The notes beneath the pieces were generated by a model, which saw only the letters and a program-made list of their open reading frames with translations, was not told the DNA's origin and made no database searches. Below, piece by piece: positions 35,443-43,812 of a DNA stretch of 64,000 nucleotides. The DNA comes from Gemmatimonadaceae bacterium (lineage in GTDB: Bacteria; Gemmatimonadota; Gemmatimonadetes; Gemmatimonadales; Gemmatimonadaceae). The translations under genes were made by a program, and so were the position numbers. The DNA lies in contig JAIEMN010000004.1 of the NCBI GenBank assembly GCA_019752115.1, positions 62,001 to 126,000 on the forward strand, given 5' to 3'. Numbering within the stretch: position 1 is the stretch's first letter; every line of letters begins with the position of its first letter.

Positions 35443-36027
35443 TCAGCCGGTGGTGATGGCGGCCCGGTGATGCGCCCAGAGTGCCTGTTCCACCATCACC
35501 GGCGACCACGCTGACCCCAACGCCTGCGCGCGCGTCACCAGTGCCTCGGCGTAGCGTCGATAGTAGGCGAGCGTCCACGCAACCGGGCCGAGTGCCGGCA
35601 CCTGCTTCGCCACCTCTTCGTCGAAGAACGGGTAGCGCGACGGGTCCATGATGGCGAGTACGGCACTCGCCGTGGCGGGGCCGACCCCATCGAGTTCGGT
35701 GAACGCGCCGATCGCCTTGTTGAGCGTACCCAGCTGCGCCGCGGCAGCGCGGCCGGCGGCGTCAACGGCATCTGGCGTATTCGCCTTGACCTTGACCAGG
35801 TTGGGCGCCCGCCAGACCCCGCGGGCCATCTTCCACTCGGTGACCTTCACCATCTCCTCGTGCGTGATCGTCATCGGATCACGGGCGCGGATGGCCGCCG
35901 GCAACTCCTCGCGGTACCAGCGATCGAGCGCCTGCAGGCGGGCGACGGGATGCGCGGCAATCATGGCAGGATACGACGCGTGGGCAGCGTGCCACCGCGC
36001 GAGATCGTCGGCAACGAACAGCGTCAT
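35443..36027 (-). CDS. Helix-hairpin-helix protein of unknown function
   Basis: This 194-residue all-helical protein contains a helix-hairpin-helix-like motif (TELDGVGPATASAVLAIMDP, about 115-134) followed by YPFFDEEV and an Arg/Lys-rich segment ITHEEMVKVTEWKMARGVWR. HhH motifs bind DNA without sequence preference, as in base-excision DNA glycosylases. The pattern resembles HhH-GPD-like hypothetical proteins, but catalytic residues cannot be named. The ATG lies 2 bp after the stop of the upstream lipoprotein gene. Confidence 0.6.
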   Translation of the reverse strand: MTLFVADDLARWHAAHASYPAMIAAHPVARLQALDRWYREELPAAIRARDPMTITHEEMVKVTEWKMARGVWRAPNLVKVKANTPDAVDAAGRAAAAQLGTLNKAIGAFTELDGVGPATASAVLAIMDPSRYPFFDEEVAKQVPALGPVAWTLAYYRRYAEALVTRAQALGSAWSPVMVEQALWAHHRAAITTG

Positions 36028-36029
36028 GC

Positions 36030-36533
36030 TCAGCCCCTCGGAACGGGAAGTACGGTGATGCGCTGCACGACCCACTCGTGCCGGATGCGCCGGAGGGTGA
36101 GTCGCCAGGCGTTGCGACAGTGCTCGCCGCAGGCGCGGCCCACCACGATACTCGCGTCGTTGCCCTCCACGCGCGGCGCCGCCACCTCGATCAGCCCACC
36201 ATTGGCCGGATTCGCCGCAAACCAGGCGTCCCACCCCGTCCGATGCGTGCGGAAGAACGCCTCCATCTGATGCTGATCCGCGACGTGCGTGGGGATGGGG
36301 AGCGCGAGCGTCGCCGAATCGAGTGGCAGCCGCTCGCGCGCGTCGGCATCGGGCAGCGCACGCAGCGTGAGCGAGAGCGTGTCGCGCCACAGCGTGAGGG
36401 CCTGCGCCCGCTCACGGGTGAGGAAGAGCTGGCGAATGGCCACGCGGGCGATGTCCACCTGCGTGACCGCAGCGGGACGGCCACAGGCCATCACGCCGCA
36501 CGCCAGCAGCGCCGCTACAGCGCCGCGGGCCAC
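36030..36533 (-). CDS. Putative lipoprotein
   Basis: This 167-residue protein starts at GTG 36533 with a short signal (VARGAVAALLACGVMAC) and lipobox-like VMAC-G, predicting a lipid-anchored periplasmic protein. The body is helical then beta-rich, with Cys in GRACGEHCRNAW at about 130. It overlaps the end of the DUF3179 gene by 19 bp and is followed by the HhH-protein gene after 2 bp. No family recognised. A longer open frame upstream is not favoured because it lacks a signal. Confidence 0.5.
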   Translation of the reverse strand: MARGAVAALLACGVMACGRPAAVTQVDIARVAIRQLFLTRERAQALTLWRDTLSLTLRALPDADARERLPLDSATLALPIPTHVADQHQMEAFFRTHRTGWDAWFAANPANGGLIEVAAPRVEGNDASIVVGRACGEHCRNAWRLTLRRIRHEWVVQRITVLPVPRG

Positions 36534-37729
36534 GATGTCGCCGGCGTGCGCATGGCACTGCGGACACCGGGCTCGCGGGGCGGCACCGGAAACTGATCGG
36601 TGCCGGGCTGGAAAGACCGCCAGCTGTGCCAGAACTCCTGACTCGCGGCGAGCGGCGCGAGCGTGCCGTGCGGCCCGGTGCCGTTGAAGCCGTACTTTGC
36701 CGTCCCCGCCACCAACGAGTCGCCGTCGAGACGGAACATCATATCGGCCGAAGGACGCACGAAGGCAAAGAAGCTGGCGCCGTCTCGGGCCAGGGCCAAC
36801 ACGAGCGGCGTGCCATGGAGCACATCGTTGATGACACGATGCCGCTGAAGATGATTCCAGTCGTACGCCCGACTGGCCCCGCCGATGGTGATCCCCACCA
36901 CCCAACTCTTCTCTTCCCACGAACGCGGATCGGTGCCGGTCAGCGATCGCCGGCTGGTCCCGCGCTCATACGCGTAGTCATTGGCATACGCCTGCACGAA
37001 GGCCGGATCCGCCTGCATGATGCCGCTCTGGGGATACAGCGCGAGCCACTGCTGCAGGGTGACCTGACGACTGGGCACTTCGGCGAGCCGCACCCCCTTG
37101 CGAGGACCAATCACCGCTTCGCCGTTGGCCTGACGCCACCAGCTCCTGGTCTCGACATCCTCCAACATCGCGTTAAAGGTGTTCATCCCCACCAGTCGGA
37201 ACTGCTGCCGCGCGCCTTTGATGAACGGCTGATACACACGCCCGGTGCGGCACACGGTGCAGTAGGTCACCAGCAGCTCCTGCCCGCCCACACGATCGCG
37301 CACCTGATGGTGATACCCGATGAACTGCAGCGGATAGGCGCGTGCCTCACCATTGATCACCACGCCAACCACCAGACGATCCATGGCCACCCGATTCTGC
37401 GCCGACGGGACGACCCGCACCACCGTGGGCGGCCGAAAGACCGCGTCAGCCGCGATGCGCAGATTGATGAATGCCGGCACGCCCACCGCGAGCAGCATCA
37501 GCGGCGCCACGACGAGCCACCGCCGGGCACGGCTGCTCCACTGCGCCGGCACGCCGGCCAGCATCAGTACCGCAAGCCCCGCGCGCACCCACCACCGCCA
37601 GCTCCAGAGCGTGTAAGCCAGCGACAGACTGCGCATGCGCTGACTGCCCGGAAACGGCATGAGGAAATACACGGTGGCCAGCTCGAACAGCACGAGCGAC
37701 AGAGCGGCGAACGGCAACAGACGGCGCAT
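36515..37729 (-). CDS. DUF3179 membrane protein
   Basis: This 404-residue protein has three hydrophobic segments in the first 90 residues (7-24, 43-60, 72-89) followed by a large extracytoplasmic DUF3179 domain: RVVPSAQNRVAMDRLVVGVVINGEARAYP, YHHQVRDRVGGQELLVTYCTVC and the Cys-x-x-Cys motif YCTVCRTG. DUF3179 is uncharacterised; the CxxC suggests a redox or metal site. Neighbours are a putative lipoprotein (overlapping) and a dienelactone hydrolase-like lipoprotein. Confidence 0.85.
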   Translation of the reverse strand: MRRLLPFAALSLVLFELATVYFLMPFPGSQRMRSLSLAYTLWSWRWWVRAGLAVLMLAGVPAQWSSRARRWLVVAPLMLLAVGVPAFINLRIAADAVFRPPTVVRVVPSAQNRVAMDRLVVGVVINGEARAYPLQFIGYHHQVRDRVGGQELLVTYCTVCRTGRVYQPFIKGARQQFRLVGMNTFNAMLEDVETRSWWRQANGEAVIGPRKGVRLAEVPSRQVTLQQWLALYPQSGIMQADPAFVQAYANDYAYERGTSRRSLTGTDPRSWEEKSWVVGITIGGASRAYDWNHLQRHRVINDVLHGTPLVLALARDGASFFAFVRPSADMMFRLDGDSLVAGTAKYGFNGTGPHGTLAPLAASQEFWHSWRSFQPGTDQFPVPPREPGVRSAMRTPATSWPAAL

Positions 37730-37761
37730 ACGGAGAAGCTTAGCCGGGTGCCGAGGCGCGG

Positions 37762-38553
37762 CTAGTGCGCGCGCCGGAAGAAGCGCACGCTGCGGAGGAG
37801 CGCGTCGGCGCTGGCCGAATCGCTCAGCGTATGGGACTCGTGCGGATAGACATGCAACTGCGCCGTCCGTCGATTGGCACGCAGCGCCTGCAGCAACCGC
37901 TGCGCGTCGCCGATGGGCACCACATCATCCTCGGCGCCATGCAGCAGCAGCGCCGGTGGGGCGTGCCGCAGACTGTCACGCACGGAGGGCTCGAGCCCGG
38001 ATCCGATCAGGGCCACGCGATGGACCCGCGGATCGACCGCTCCCACGCCGACGCCGATCCAGGCGCCGAGCGAGATCCCCAGCAGCTCGACCTGCCGCTC
38101 GTGCACGTACGGCTGGCGGAGCGCCCAGCTGATGCCGTCGCGGACCTGCCGCACCCAGGTCCAGTAGTACGCGCGTTCGTCGTCGTCGGACGCCGTGAAG
38201 TGGCCGGTGCCATCGAAGTAGTGCACGACCAGCGCGGTAAAGCCGAGCGAGGCCAGCGTTCGGGCGTAGCGCGTGATCTGCTGCGGCCCCAGATCGTGGA
38301 TCCCTGCTGAACTGTGGAGCAGCAGGATGGTGTGGTGCCGCGCCGACGCTTCGGGGCGATAGACATCGACCTGGATCTCGGCGCCGTCGCTGACATAGCT
38401 CGCGGAGGCCTCGATCACGGGGTGCTGCAGGACGCTCCCCGGCAACGGCAAGGCCGCGCGGTTGAAACAGGCGGTGCAGAGCACCAGCAGCAGCGCCCAC
38501 GCCGCGCCGCGTGGCGAGGCCAGCCAACGCCGCTCGCCCGCGCGCGTCGTCAT
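37762..38553 (-). CDS. Dienelactone hydrolase-like lipoprotein
   Basis: This 263-residue protein has an N-terminal signal with a lipobox (WALLLVLCTACFN), so it is probably lipid-anchored. The alpha/beta-hydrolase motifs are HTILLLHSSAGI (oxyanion), LLGISLGAWIGVG (Ser nucleophile, G-x-S-x-G), LLLHGAEDDVVP (acid) and YPHESHTLSD (base). These fit the dienelactone hydrolase family. ATG overlaps the HAD gene stop by 4 bp. Confidence 0.82.
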   Translation of the reverse strand: MTTRAGERRWLASPRGAAWALLLVLCTACFNRAALPLPGSVLQHPVIEASASYVSDGAEIQVDVYRPEASARHHTILLLHSSAGIHDLGPQQITRYARTLASLGFTALVVHYFDGTGHFTASDDDERAYYWTWVRQVRDGISWALRQPYVHERQVELLGISLGAWIGVGVGAVDPRVHRVALIGSGLEPSVRDSLRHAPPALLLHGAEDDVVPIGDAQRLLQALRANRRTAQLHVYPHESHTLSDSASADALLRSVRFFRRAH

Positions 38554-39416
38554 CCCGCCAGGTCGGCGAGCAGGTACGTTGGCGCGTGCGCCCCCGCCGC
38601 GAGGGCCTGCGCCTCCGTCGTGACGCCTGTAAGCACGATGGCACTGCTGATGCCGACCCCCTGCGCACCCGCGATGTCGGTGTGCAGCGTGTCGCCGAGC
38701 ATCACCGCGTGGCGCGTGCCCAGGCGCGCGAGCGCGGTTTCGAAATGCATCGCGGCGGGCTTCCCCAACACCTCGAAGCGCGGGGCATGGGCGCCGACCA
38801 GCAGCTGCAGCGCGCGCTCGAGCATGCCGGCCAGTGAGCCAGCGGTGAAGCCGAACGCCCCTGGCCCCGACGGATAGACGAGATCGGGATTGGCAAGGAG
38901 CAACACCGGCGGGCGGCCGCGTTCGCAGCCGCGCAACACCATGGACAGCACATCGTCCATCACGTCGAGCAGGTTGAAGCCGCCTTCGTCGGCCACCACC
39001 AGCACGTCGGCTGGACTGTCGGGGTTCGGACTTTCGACCGTGGCGCCAACCGCCGTCGCATAGGCCGCCGAATCACCGGTCCCGAGCACCACCACGCGAG
39101 CGCGGTCGAGCCCACGTTCGATCAGCGCCGGTCCGATGAGCATCCCCGACGAGAGAATGTGGTGGGGGCTGACCGGCATGCCGAGGCGCTGCAGGCGATC
39201 GGCCGCACGCTCCGGTGACCGCGAGGCGTCGTTGGTGACCACGAGAAAGGGGACGCGATCGTTCACCAGGGCCGTGATGGCGGCCGGTGCCGTCGGCAAG
39301 GCACCCGATGCATCGACGAGGACGCCATACGCGTCGAAGAGGATCGCATCGTAGCGTTCGACCAGCTGCCCCAGCGTGGCACGCGTCACCGCCGGTACGG
39401 CGGGTATCTCAGGCAT
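38550..39416 (-). CDS. HAD-IIA family hydrolase, D+2 Asp replaced by Tyr
   Basis: This 288-residue protein follows the class IIA HAD layout: motif I FDAYGVLVDA with nucleophile Asp28, motif II FLVVTNDASRSP, motif III Lys in EVLGKPAAMHF and motif IV MLGDTLHTDIAGA. Position D+2 is Tyr30, where phosphatases carry the Asp acid/base; some HAD-IIA members (TIGR01459-like, DxWGV) share such a change. Activity may differ from sugar-phosphate hydrolysis. It overlaps the DUF1697 gene by 8 bp and the next gene by 4 bp. Confidence 0.8.
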   Translation of the reverse strand: MPEIPAVPAVTRATLGQLVERYDAILFDAYGVLVDASGALPTAPAAITALVNDRVPFLVVTNDASRSPERAADRLQRLGMPVSPHHILSSGMLIGPALIERGLDRARVVVLGTGDSAAYATAVGATVESPNPDSPADVLVVADEGGFNLLDVMDDVLSMVLRGCERGRPPVLLLANPDLVYPSGPGAFGFTAGSLAGMLERALQLLVGAHAPRFEVLGKPAAMHFETALARLGTRHAVMLGDTLHTDIAGAQGVGISSAIVLTGVTTEAQALAAGAHAPTYLLADLAG

Positions 39417-39972
39417 CGCCCATCATCTCCAGCAACGTGTTCATCGTGGTCCAGTTGCGACTGGTAACCCCTGCCCCCAACTGTCGCCCCAGCTGTTCGA
39501 AGGGCTTGCTCGTCGAGATCCCCGCGGGCAGCGAAAAATAGACGGCGTCCTCACCGACGGCGGCGCGTTCCACGGTGAAGGGCACACTCGTGATCCGCGC
39601 GGCAAGGTCAGCCGTGATGGGACCGTCGAACAGCATCACCAGAAACGCCGACGGGTGCGCCGCCGCCTCGTGGCGGAGCGGATTCGCCTCGATGAGGCGG
39701 GCCAGCTCGGCGCGCGTGCGTACGAGCACCGGTGTATCCACCGCGCAGCGATCGGCGAGCCCGGCCCGAATGCGACGGGCTGCTGTCGCCGTGGTGGCGC
39801 GTGGTGCGCGAAAGATCACGTTTCCGCTGTTGAGCAGGGTGCGGGCCGCCGAATAACCACAGGCCTCCACGATGGCCTTGAGCTCGGACATCGGCACACG
39901 CTTGTTGCCCCCGACATTGACGCCACGCAGAAACGCCACCATCCAGGCGGCCGACGGGTGCGAGTTGGGCAT
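39409..39972 (-). CDS. DUF1697 protein
   Basis: This 187-residue protein has the DUF1697 pattern: MVAFLRGVNVGGNKRVPMSELKAI, YSAARTLLNSGNVIFRA and a C-terminal TTMNTLLEM. DUF1697 proteins are small soluble alpha/beta proteins of unknown role. The first Met is at 39972. It is the first gene of a four-gene run (DUF1697, HAD, dienelactone hydrolase, DUF3179) with overlaps between the first three. Confidence 0.85.
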   Translation of the reverse strand: MPNSHPSAAWMVAFLRGVNVGGNKRVPMSELKAIVEACGYSAARTLLNSGNVIFRAPRATTATAARRIRAGLADRCAVDTPVLVRTRAELARLIEANPLRHEAAAHPSAFLVMLFDGPITADLAARITSVPFTVERAAVGEDAVYFSLPAGISTSKPFEQLGRQLGAGVTSRNWTTMNTLLEMMGDA

Positions 39973-40098
39973 GCGGTAAATTAGTAGGGCGCGTGCGTTG
40001 TTCAGGGGGCACGACCCGGCTAGATTTATTGGAACGGGTCTACCGGATGCCATCGCGTCGCGATTGCAGGTGTCGACTCGCCCTTGAGCCGTATTGCC

Positions 40099-40626
40099 AT
40101 GATCGAGCGCGCCCCTGCTTCTTCCCAGGCGACCGAGGTTGATCGCCACGCGTTCCTCGGCTCGCATCGCGCGATTTCCGTCGGCGCGCGCGAGTTCACC
40201 CGGCTCTCGGAAGCCCTCGTCGCCGCCGCCAAGCAGATGGCCCCGGCCCATGGGGCCGAGCCGCCGACGTCGCGGCTCTCGCCCGACCGCTGCATCGTGC
40301 AGGTTGGTCCGGTCGCGCTCACGGTCCTCTACATCCGCAATGGCACGGACGTGCCTGCGGGCGGCCAGCTGCTTGCCATGGTGTGGCGCGGAACGATTGC
40401 GGCGCGCGGCGACCATGTGCCCGAGCGCATGCCGGCGCGGCGCGTGACCCCGCAGCCGGTGGCGGTGTGGGAGGAGACCCATGTGGTCTCGGCCGACAAC
40501 GAAGCGTCGTGGCATTGGCACCCGAAGTCGCTGCTGGAATGCGGCTATACGTCGCCGGAGCTCGCGGATCGGTGCATGGAACAGCTGCGCGCCGCGCTGG
40601 TCGAGTCGGCGCCCGTCGTTGCCTGA
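40099..40626 (+). CDS. Unrecognised soluble protein
   Basis: This 175-residue protein has no signal or TM segment. It has a beta-rich centre (RCIVQVGPVALTVLYIRNGTDVPAGGQLLAMVWRG) and a Trp/His-rich turn (EASWHWHPKSLLECGYTSPELADRCM). It matches no family I know and may be lineage-specific. ATG 40099 is preferred over TTG 40084. A terminator-like hairpin lies 47 bp after its stop and overlaps the start of the next gene. Confidence 0.6.
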   Translation: MIERAPASSQATEVDRHAFLGSHRAISVGAREFTRLSEALVAAAKQMAPAHGAEPPTSRLSPDRCIVQVGPVALTVLYIRNGTDVPAGGQLLAMVWRGTIAARGDHVPERMPARRVTPQPVAVWEETHVVSADNEASWHWHPKSLLECGYTSPELADRCMEQLRAALVESAPVVA

Positions 40627-40672
40627 ATGAGGCACGCGGCGTCACGCCGCGGCGGAGTTGACGAGTCAGGGG

Positions 40673-40714
40673 AGGGCACGCGTTCTTAGGCGAATGCGTG
40701 CCCTCTCTTTTTTT
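40673..40714 (+). terminator. Terminator-like hairpin overlapping the next start codon
   Basis: AGGGCACGC (40673-40681) pairs perfectly with GCGTGCCCT (40696-40704) around a 14-nt loop, followed by TCT and seven T (40708-40714). This is a textbook intrinsic terminator shape for the gene ending at 40626. The start codon of the next gene (ATG 40694-40696) is in the loop and stem, and its first codons encode the T tract. Confidence 0.7.
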
Positions 40715-41968
40715 GCGACCGTCGCGGCGGTCGCCCTCGTTGGCATCCTGCCATCGGCGACACCGATCGCCGCCCAAGTCATGGTCGGCCGTGCGCCCAT
40801 CGCGCCGGCCACGGTCTTTCATCCGGCGCGACTCACGCGGCTCGACAGCACCCTGAAGCAGTGGGTACGCGACCAGCGCATTCCGGGCGCTGCGGTCCTC
40901 ATCGTGAAGGACGGCCATGTCGTGCTCGATACCGCGTACGGCGTGCGCGATATCGGGACCAAGGCGCCGCTCCACTCCACGGATCTCTTCCGGCTGGCCT
41001 CGCAGACCAAAGCGGTGACCTCGCTCGCCGTCCTGATGCTCTGGGAAGAAGGGCGTTTCGGCCTCGACGATCCCATCGGCCGCTATCTCCCGGAGTTCCG
41101 TCGCCATACGGTGCTGACGAAGTTCAATCCGGCCGACTCGAGTTTCGAATCGCGTCCGACCGCGCGCCGCATCACGATCCGCCAGCTGCTGACGCACACC
41201 AGCGGCATCGACTACGCGCAGATCGGCAGTGAGGACATGAAGGCGATCTACGCCAAGGCTGGCGTCACGGCGGGGATCGACGATCACGGCACGCTGGCCG
41301 ACAAGATGAAGATCCTGGGCAGTCTGCCACTCAAGGCGGAGCCGGGCGACCGCTTCATCTACAGCCTGTCGATCGATGTCCTCGGGCGCCTGGTGGAAGT
41401 GATCAGTGGCATGTCCCTCGATCAGTTCTTCCGCACACGCATCTTCACGCCGCTCAGGATGAAGGACACCGGCTTTGCGCTCGATGCCGCGCATGCCGCG
41501 CGCCTCGTGGCGCTGCATGAAGAGCGCGACGGCAAGCTGACCGTATCGCACACGGCCACGTCGGGCTCGAATCCGGACTGGCCCGCCGGCAAGGTGACCT
41601 ACTTCTCTGGCGGTAGTGGCCTGTCCGGCACCACCCTGGACTACGCGCGGTTCCTGCAGCTGTTCCTGAACGGCGGCGAACTCGATGGCGTGCGCCTGCT
41701 GTCGCGCAAGACGGTGGAGATGATGCTCACCAATCAGATCGGCACGATGCAGCCCAACTTTGGCCTGGGCTTTGGGCTCGAGACCGAGCAGAACGACAGC
41801 CGTTCGCCGTTGACGATCGGCTCGTTCTCCTGGGGCGGGGCGTTCAACACCACGTACTGGGCGGATCCCAAGGAAAAGCTGATCGCCCTGATCTACACCA
41901 ACATCTTCAACTCCACCGTGCCGCTCGGCGACACGTTCAAGACGCTCGTCTACTCCGCCCTCAAGTGA
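40694..41968 (+). CDS. Class C beta-lactamase-like serine hydrolase
   Basis: This 424-residue protein has a signal peptide (LSFFATVAAVALVGILPSATPIAAQ) and the serine beta-lactamase/penicillin-binding-protein fold: SxxK motif SQTK at 103-106, Tyr motif YSLSIDVLGRLVE, and C-terminal FSWGGAFNTTYWADP. Related proteins are esterases or D-amino peptidases rather than true beta-lactamases. The start codon lies inside a terminator-like hairpin, so initiation may be limited by RNA structure. The next gene, an alcohol dehydrogenase, may overlap this stop (GTGA). Confidence 0.85.
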   Translation: MRALSFFATVAAVALVGILPSATPIAAQVMVGRAPIAPATVFHPARLTRLDSTLKQWVRDQRIPGAAVLIVKDGHVVLDTAYGVRDIGTKAPLHSTDLFRLASQTKAVTSLAVLMLWEEGRFGLDDPIGRYLPEFRRHTVLTKFNPADSSFESRPTARRITIRQLLTHTSGIDYAQIGSEDMKAIYAKAGVTAGIDDHGTLADKMKILGSLPLKAEPGDRFIYSLSIDVLGRLVEVISGMSLDQFFRTRIFTPLRMKDTGFALDAAHAARLVALHEERDGKLTVSHTATSGSNPDWPAGKVTYFSGGSGLSGTTLDYARFLQLFLNGGELDGVRLLSRKTVEMMLTNQIGTMQPNFGLGFGLETEQNDSRSPLTIGSFSWGGAFNTTYWADPKEKLIALIYTNIFNSTVPLGDTFKTLVYSALK

Positions 41969-43026
41969 CCGCTCCCCTTCCCTCCACCATGCGCGCCGTA
42001 CGCCTGGTCGCGCCGGGCCAGCCGGTGGCGCTGCACGAGATCCCGGTGCCGCCGATCGGGCCCCACGATGTGCTCGTGAAGGTGATGGCCGCCGGCATCT
42101 GCCACTCGGATGTGCACTACCGCGCCGGGCGATCGCGGGTCGAGCCGCTGCCGCTCACCCTGGGCCATGAAGTGGCGGGCGAGGTCGTGGCGGTTGGCGA
42201 GCATGTGTTGCGACTCAATGTCGGCGACCGGGTGTGCCTGCATTACCTCGTGATCTGCGAGCAGTGCGAGCACTGTCTGGCCGGTCGCGAGCAGTTCTGC
42301 GTGCAGGGGCTCATGCTCGGTCACTTCACCGACGGCGGATGGGCGGAATACATCGCCGTTCCGGCACGGAACGCGGTACTGCTTCCCGACGACGTGCCCT
42401 ATGCGCACGGGGCGGTGATGATGTGTTCGTCGGCGACGTCGCTGCACGCGCTCCGCAAAGGGCGACTCGCCCGCGGGGAGACGGTGCTCGTGGTTGGTGC
42501 CGGTGGACTGGGACAGAGCGCGGTGCAGATCGCCCGCGAACTCGGGGCCGCGCAGGTCATCGCCGTGGATCGCGATGCCGCCAAGCTGGCACTCGCCGAG
42601 CGCTTCGGCGCGGTGACCGTGAACGCCAGCGGCCTGTCGGTGAGCGCGGTGGTCGAGGCAGTGCGCGCCGCCACCGGCGGCCGCGGGGTCGATGTCGCGC
42701 TCGAACTCGTGGGCCACGGCGACACGGTCCAGATCGCGCTCAAGAGCGTAGCCCCCCTCGGGCGCGCGGTCGTGGTCGGCCTCAACGACGTCACCGTCCC
42801 CATCGACACCTACCGCGACCTGATCGGCCGAGAAGCGGAGCTCATCGGCTCCAACGATCACTTCCTGAGCGAACTCGAGGAGCTGTGCGCGATGGCGCGC
42901 GCAGGGTCGCTGGTGCTCGACGACGTCGTGACCGCCGAGGTCCCGCTCTCGGCGGAGGCGATCAATGGGGTACTCGATGCGCTGGAGGAAGGGCGGGCGC
43001 CGGCGCGGACGGTGGTCGGGTTCTGA
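41965..43026 (+). CDS. Zinc-dependent alcohol dehydrogenase (MDR)
   Basis: This 353-residue medium-chain dehydrogenase has the catalytic zinc ligands Cys in AAGICHSDVHY and His in LTLGHEVAGE, the structural zinc Cys cluster (CEQCEHC, then REQFC), and the NAD(P) Rossmann motif LVVGAGGLGQSAVQ. Substrate unknown; an alcohol or sugar alcohol is likely. It either starts at GTG 41965, overlapping the previous stop, or at ATG 41989 (MRAVRLV). The second is nearer the family's usual start. A nested palindromic element follows its stop. Confidence 0.87.
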   Translation: MTAPLPSTMRAVRLVAPGQPVALHEIPVPPIGPHDVLVKVMAAGICHSDVHYRAGRSRVEPLPLTLGHEVAGEVVAVGEHVLRLNVGDRVCLHYLVICEQCEHCLAGREQFCVQGLMLGHFTDGGWAEYIAVPARNAVLLPDDVPYAHGAVMMCSSATSLHALRKGRLARGETVLVVGAGGLGQSAVQIARELGAAQVIAVDRDAAKLALAERFGAVTVNASGLSVSAVVEAVRAATGGRGVDVALELVGHGDTVQIALKSVAPLGRAVVVGLNDVTVPIDTYRDLIGREAELIGSNDHFLSELEELCAMARAGSLVLDDVVTAEVPLSAEAINGVLDALEEGRAPARTVVGF

Positions 43027-43039
43027 AGGAGCGGGATTA

Positions 43040-43153
43040 TTGCCTTGGAGAGGCGAGTGGCGAGTGGGGGTTTGAGACATGCGCGGGAGTGATGAGCTCA
43101 CCACTCCCACACATCACCCAAACCCCCACTCGCCTCTCGCCTCTCCAAGGCAA
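43040..43153. repeat. Nested palindromic element, copy 1
   Basis: An outer inverted repeat of 35 bp (43040-43074 with 43119-43153) has one mismatch; its arms contain GGAGAGGCGAG. Inside, 43085-43108 forms a 24-bp palindrome centred on TGAGCTCA with flanks GGGAGTG and CACTCCC. It lies between the stop of the alcohol dehydrogenase gene and that of the convergent DUF6624-like gene. A close copy occurs at 49073-49172. It could act as a bidirectional terminator or be a small mobile palindrome. Confidence 0.8.
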
Positions 43154-43161
43154 CCCACCCC

Positions 43162-43812
43162 CTACCTCCTCCCCCTCGCCCAACACTCCGAACTCGAAAC
43201 CCGCGGCAGCCACGCCCCTTCTCGACGCATGTCCACATGCTCAGGATCCTCGAGCCGGTACATCTGCAGCGCGCCGCTCGCGGTGCGCGTGAAGTGGGTG
43301 CCGTAGAGCTGCCCGCGTCCCTGACGCACGCGGTTGGCGTCTTCCATCACCGCCACCTCGGCGGGTGAGGACTCGCCGAGTCCGGCTTCCATCATGCGGC
43401 GCTGGGCGGCGATGCTGAGCACGCTGTCGCCCTGCGAGAGGAGCCACGCGGCGTGCACGCCGGCAGCACCCACAGCGGCGCGCGACGGCCATTGACGCTT
43501 GGCAGCCATGGCGCGCAGAGTGGCGAGAACGGCCGTGTCCTTGGCCACGACCGTGGGCGTCTCCCCGATGATGCGGAAGCCCAGTTCGGGGGTGAAGGCC
43601 GCCTGACTGTCGTAGCCGGCGGCGGCGAGCAGCTGCTGGCGCAGCGCCGGATCGGTGAAGGTGGCGCCGGCACTGTCGGCAAAGCTCCGCTGCTTCACGA
43701 ACCAGTCGGCCTTGGGATTCACCGGCGCGCAGGCTGCGGGCCGCTTGGCTGGCTGCGCCGAGAGCACCGATGTTGCGATCAGCGACGCGAGCGTGACGAC
43801 GAAGCGGCGCAT
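43162..43812 (-). CDS. Exported DUF6624-like protein
   Basis: This 216-residue protein has a signal peptide (FVVTLASLIATSVLSAQ) and the DUF6624 pattern: helical TLRAMAAKRQWPSRAAVGAAGVHAAWLL, QRRMMEAGLGESSPAEVAVMEDANRVRQGRGQLYGTHF. DUF6624 is uncharacterised; the conserved QWP...GxxA and GQxYGT phrases support it. ATG overlaps the upstream TGA by one base (TGATG), so it is coupled to the preceding gene. Confidence 0.75.
   Translation of the reverse strand: MRRFVVTLASLIATSVLSAQPAKRPAACAPVNPKADWFVKQRSFADSAGATFTDPALRQQLLAAAGYDSQAAFTPELGFRIIGETPTVVAKDTAVLATLRAMAAKRQWPSRAAVGAAGVHAAWLLSQGDSVLSIAAQRRMMEAGLGESSPAEVAVMEDANRVRQGRGQLYGTHFTRTASGALQMYRLEDPEHVDMRREGAWLPRVSSSECWARGRR

Noticed and set aside
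40658-40693. TTG start upstream of the beta-lactamase-like gene
   Set aside because: The added residues (TSQGRARVLRR) would precede a clear signal peptide; ATG 40694 is more probable.
43079-43306. Short open frames across copy 1 of the palindrome
   Set aside because: Same reason: they are translations of the repeat, with no support as genes.
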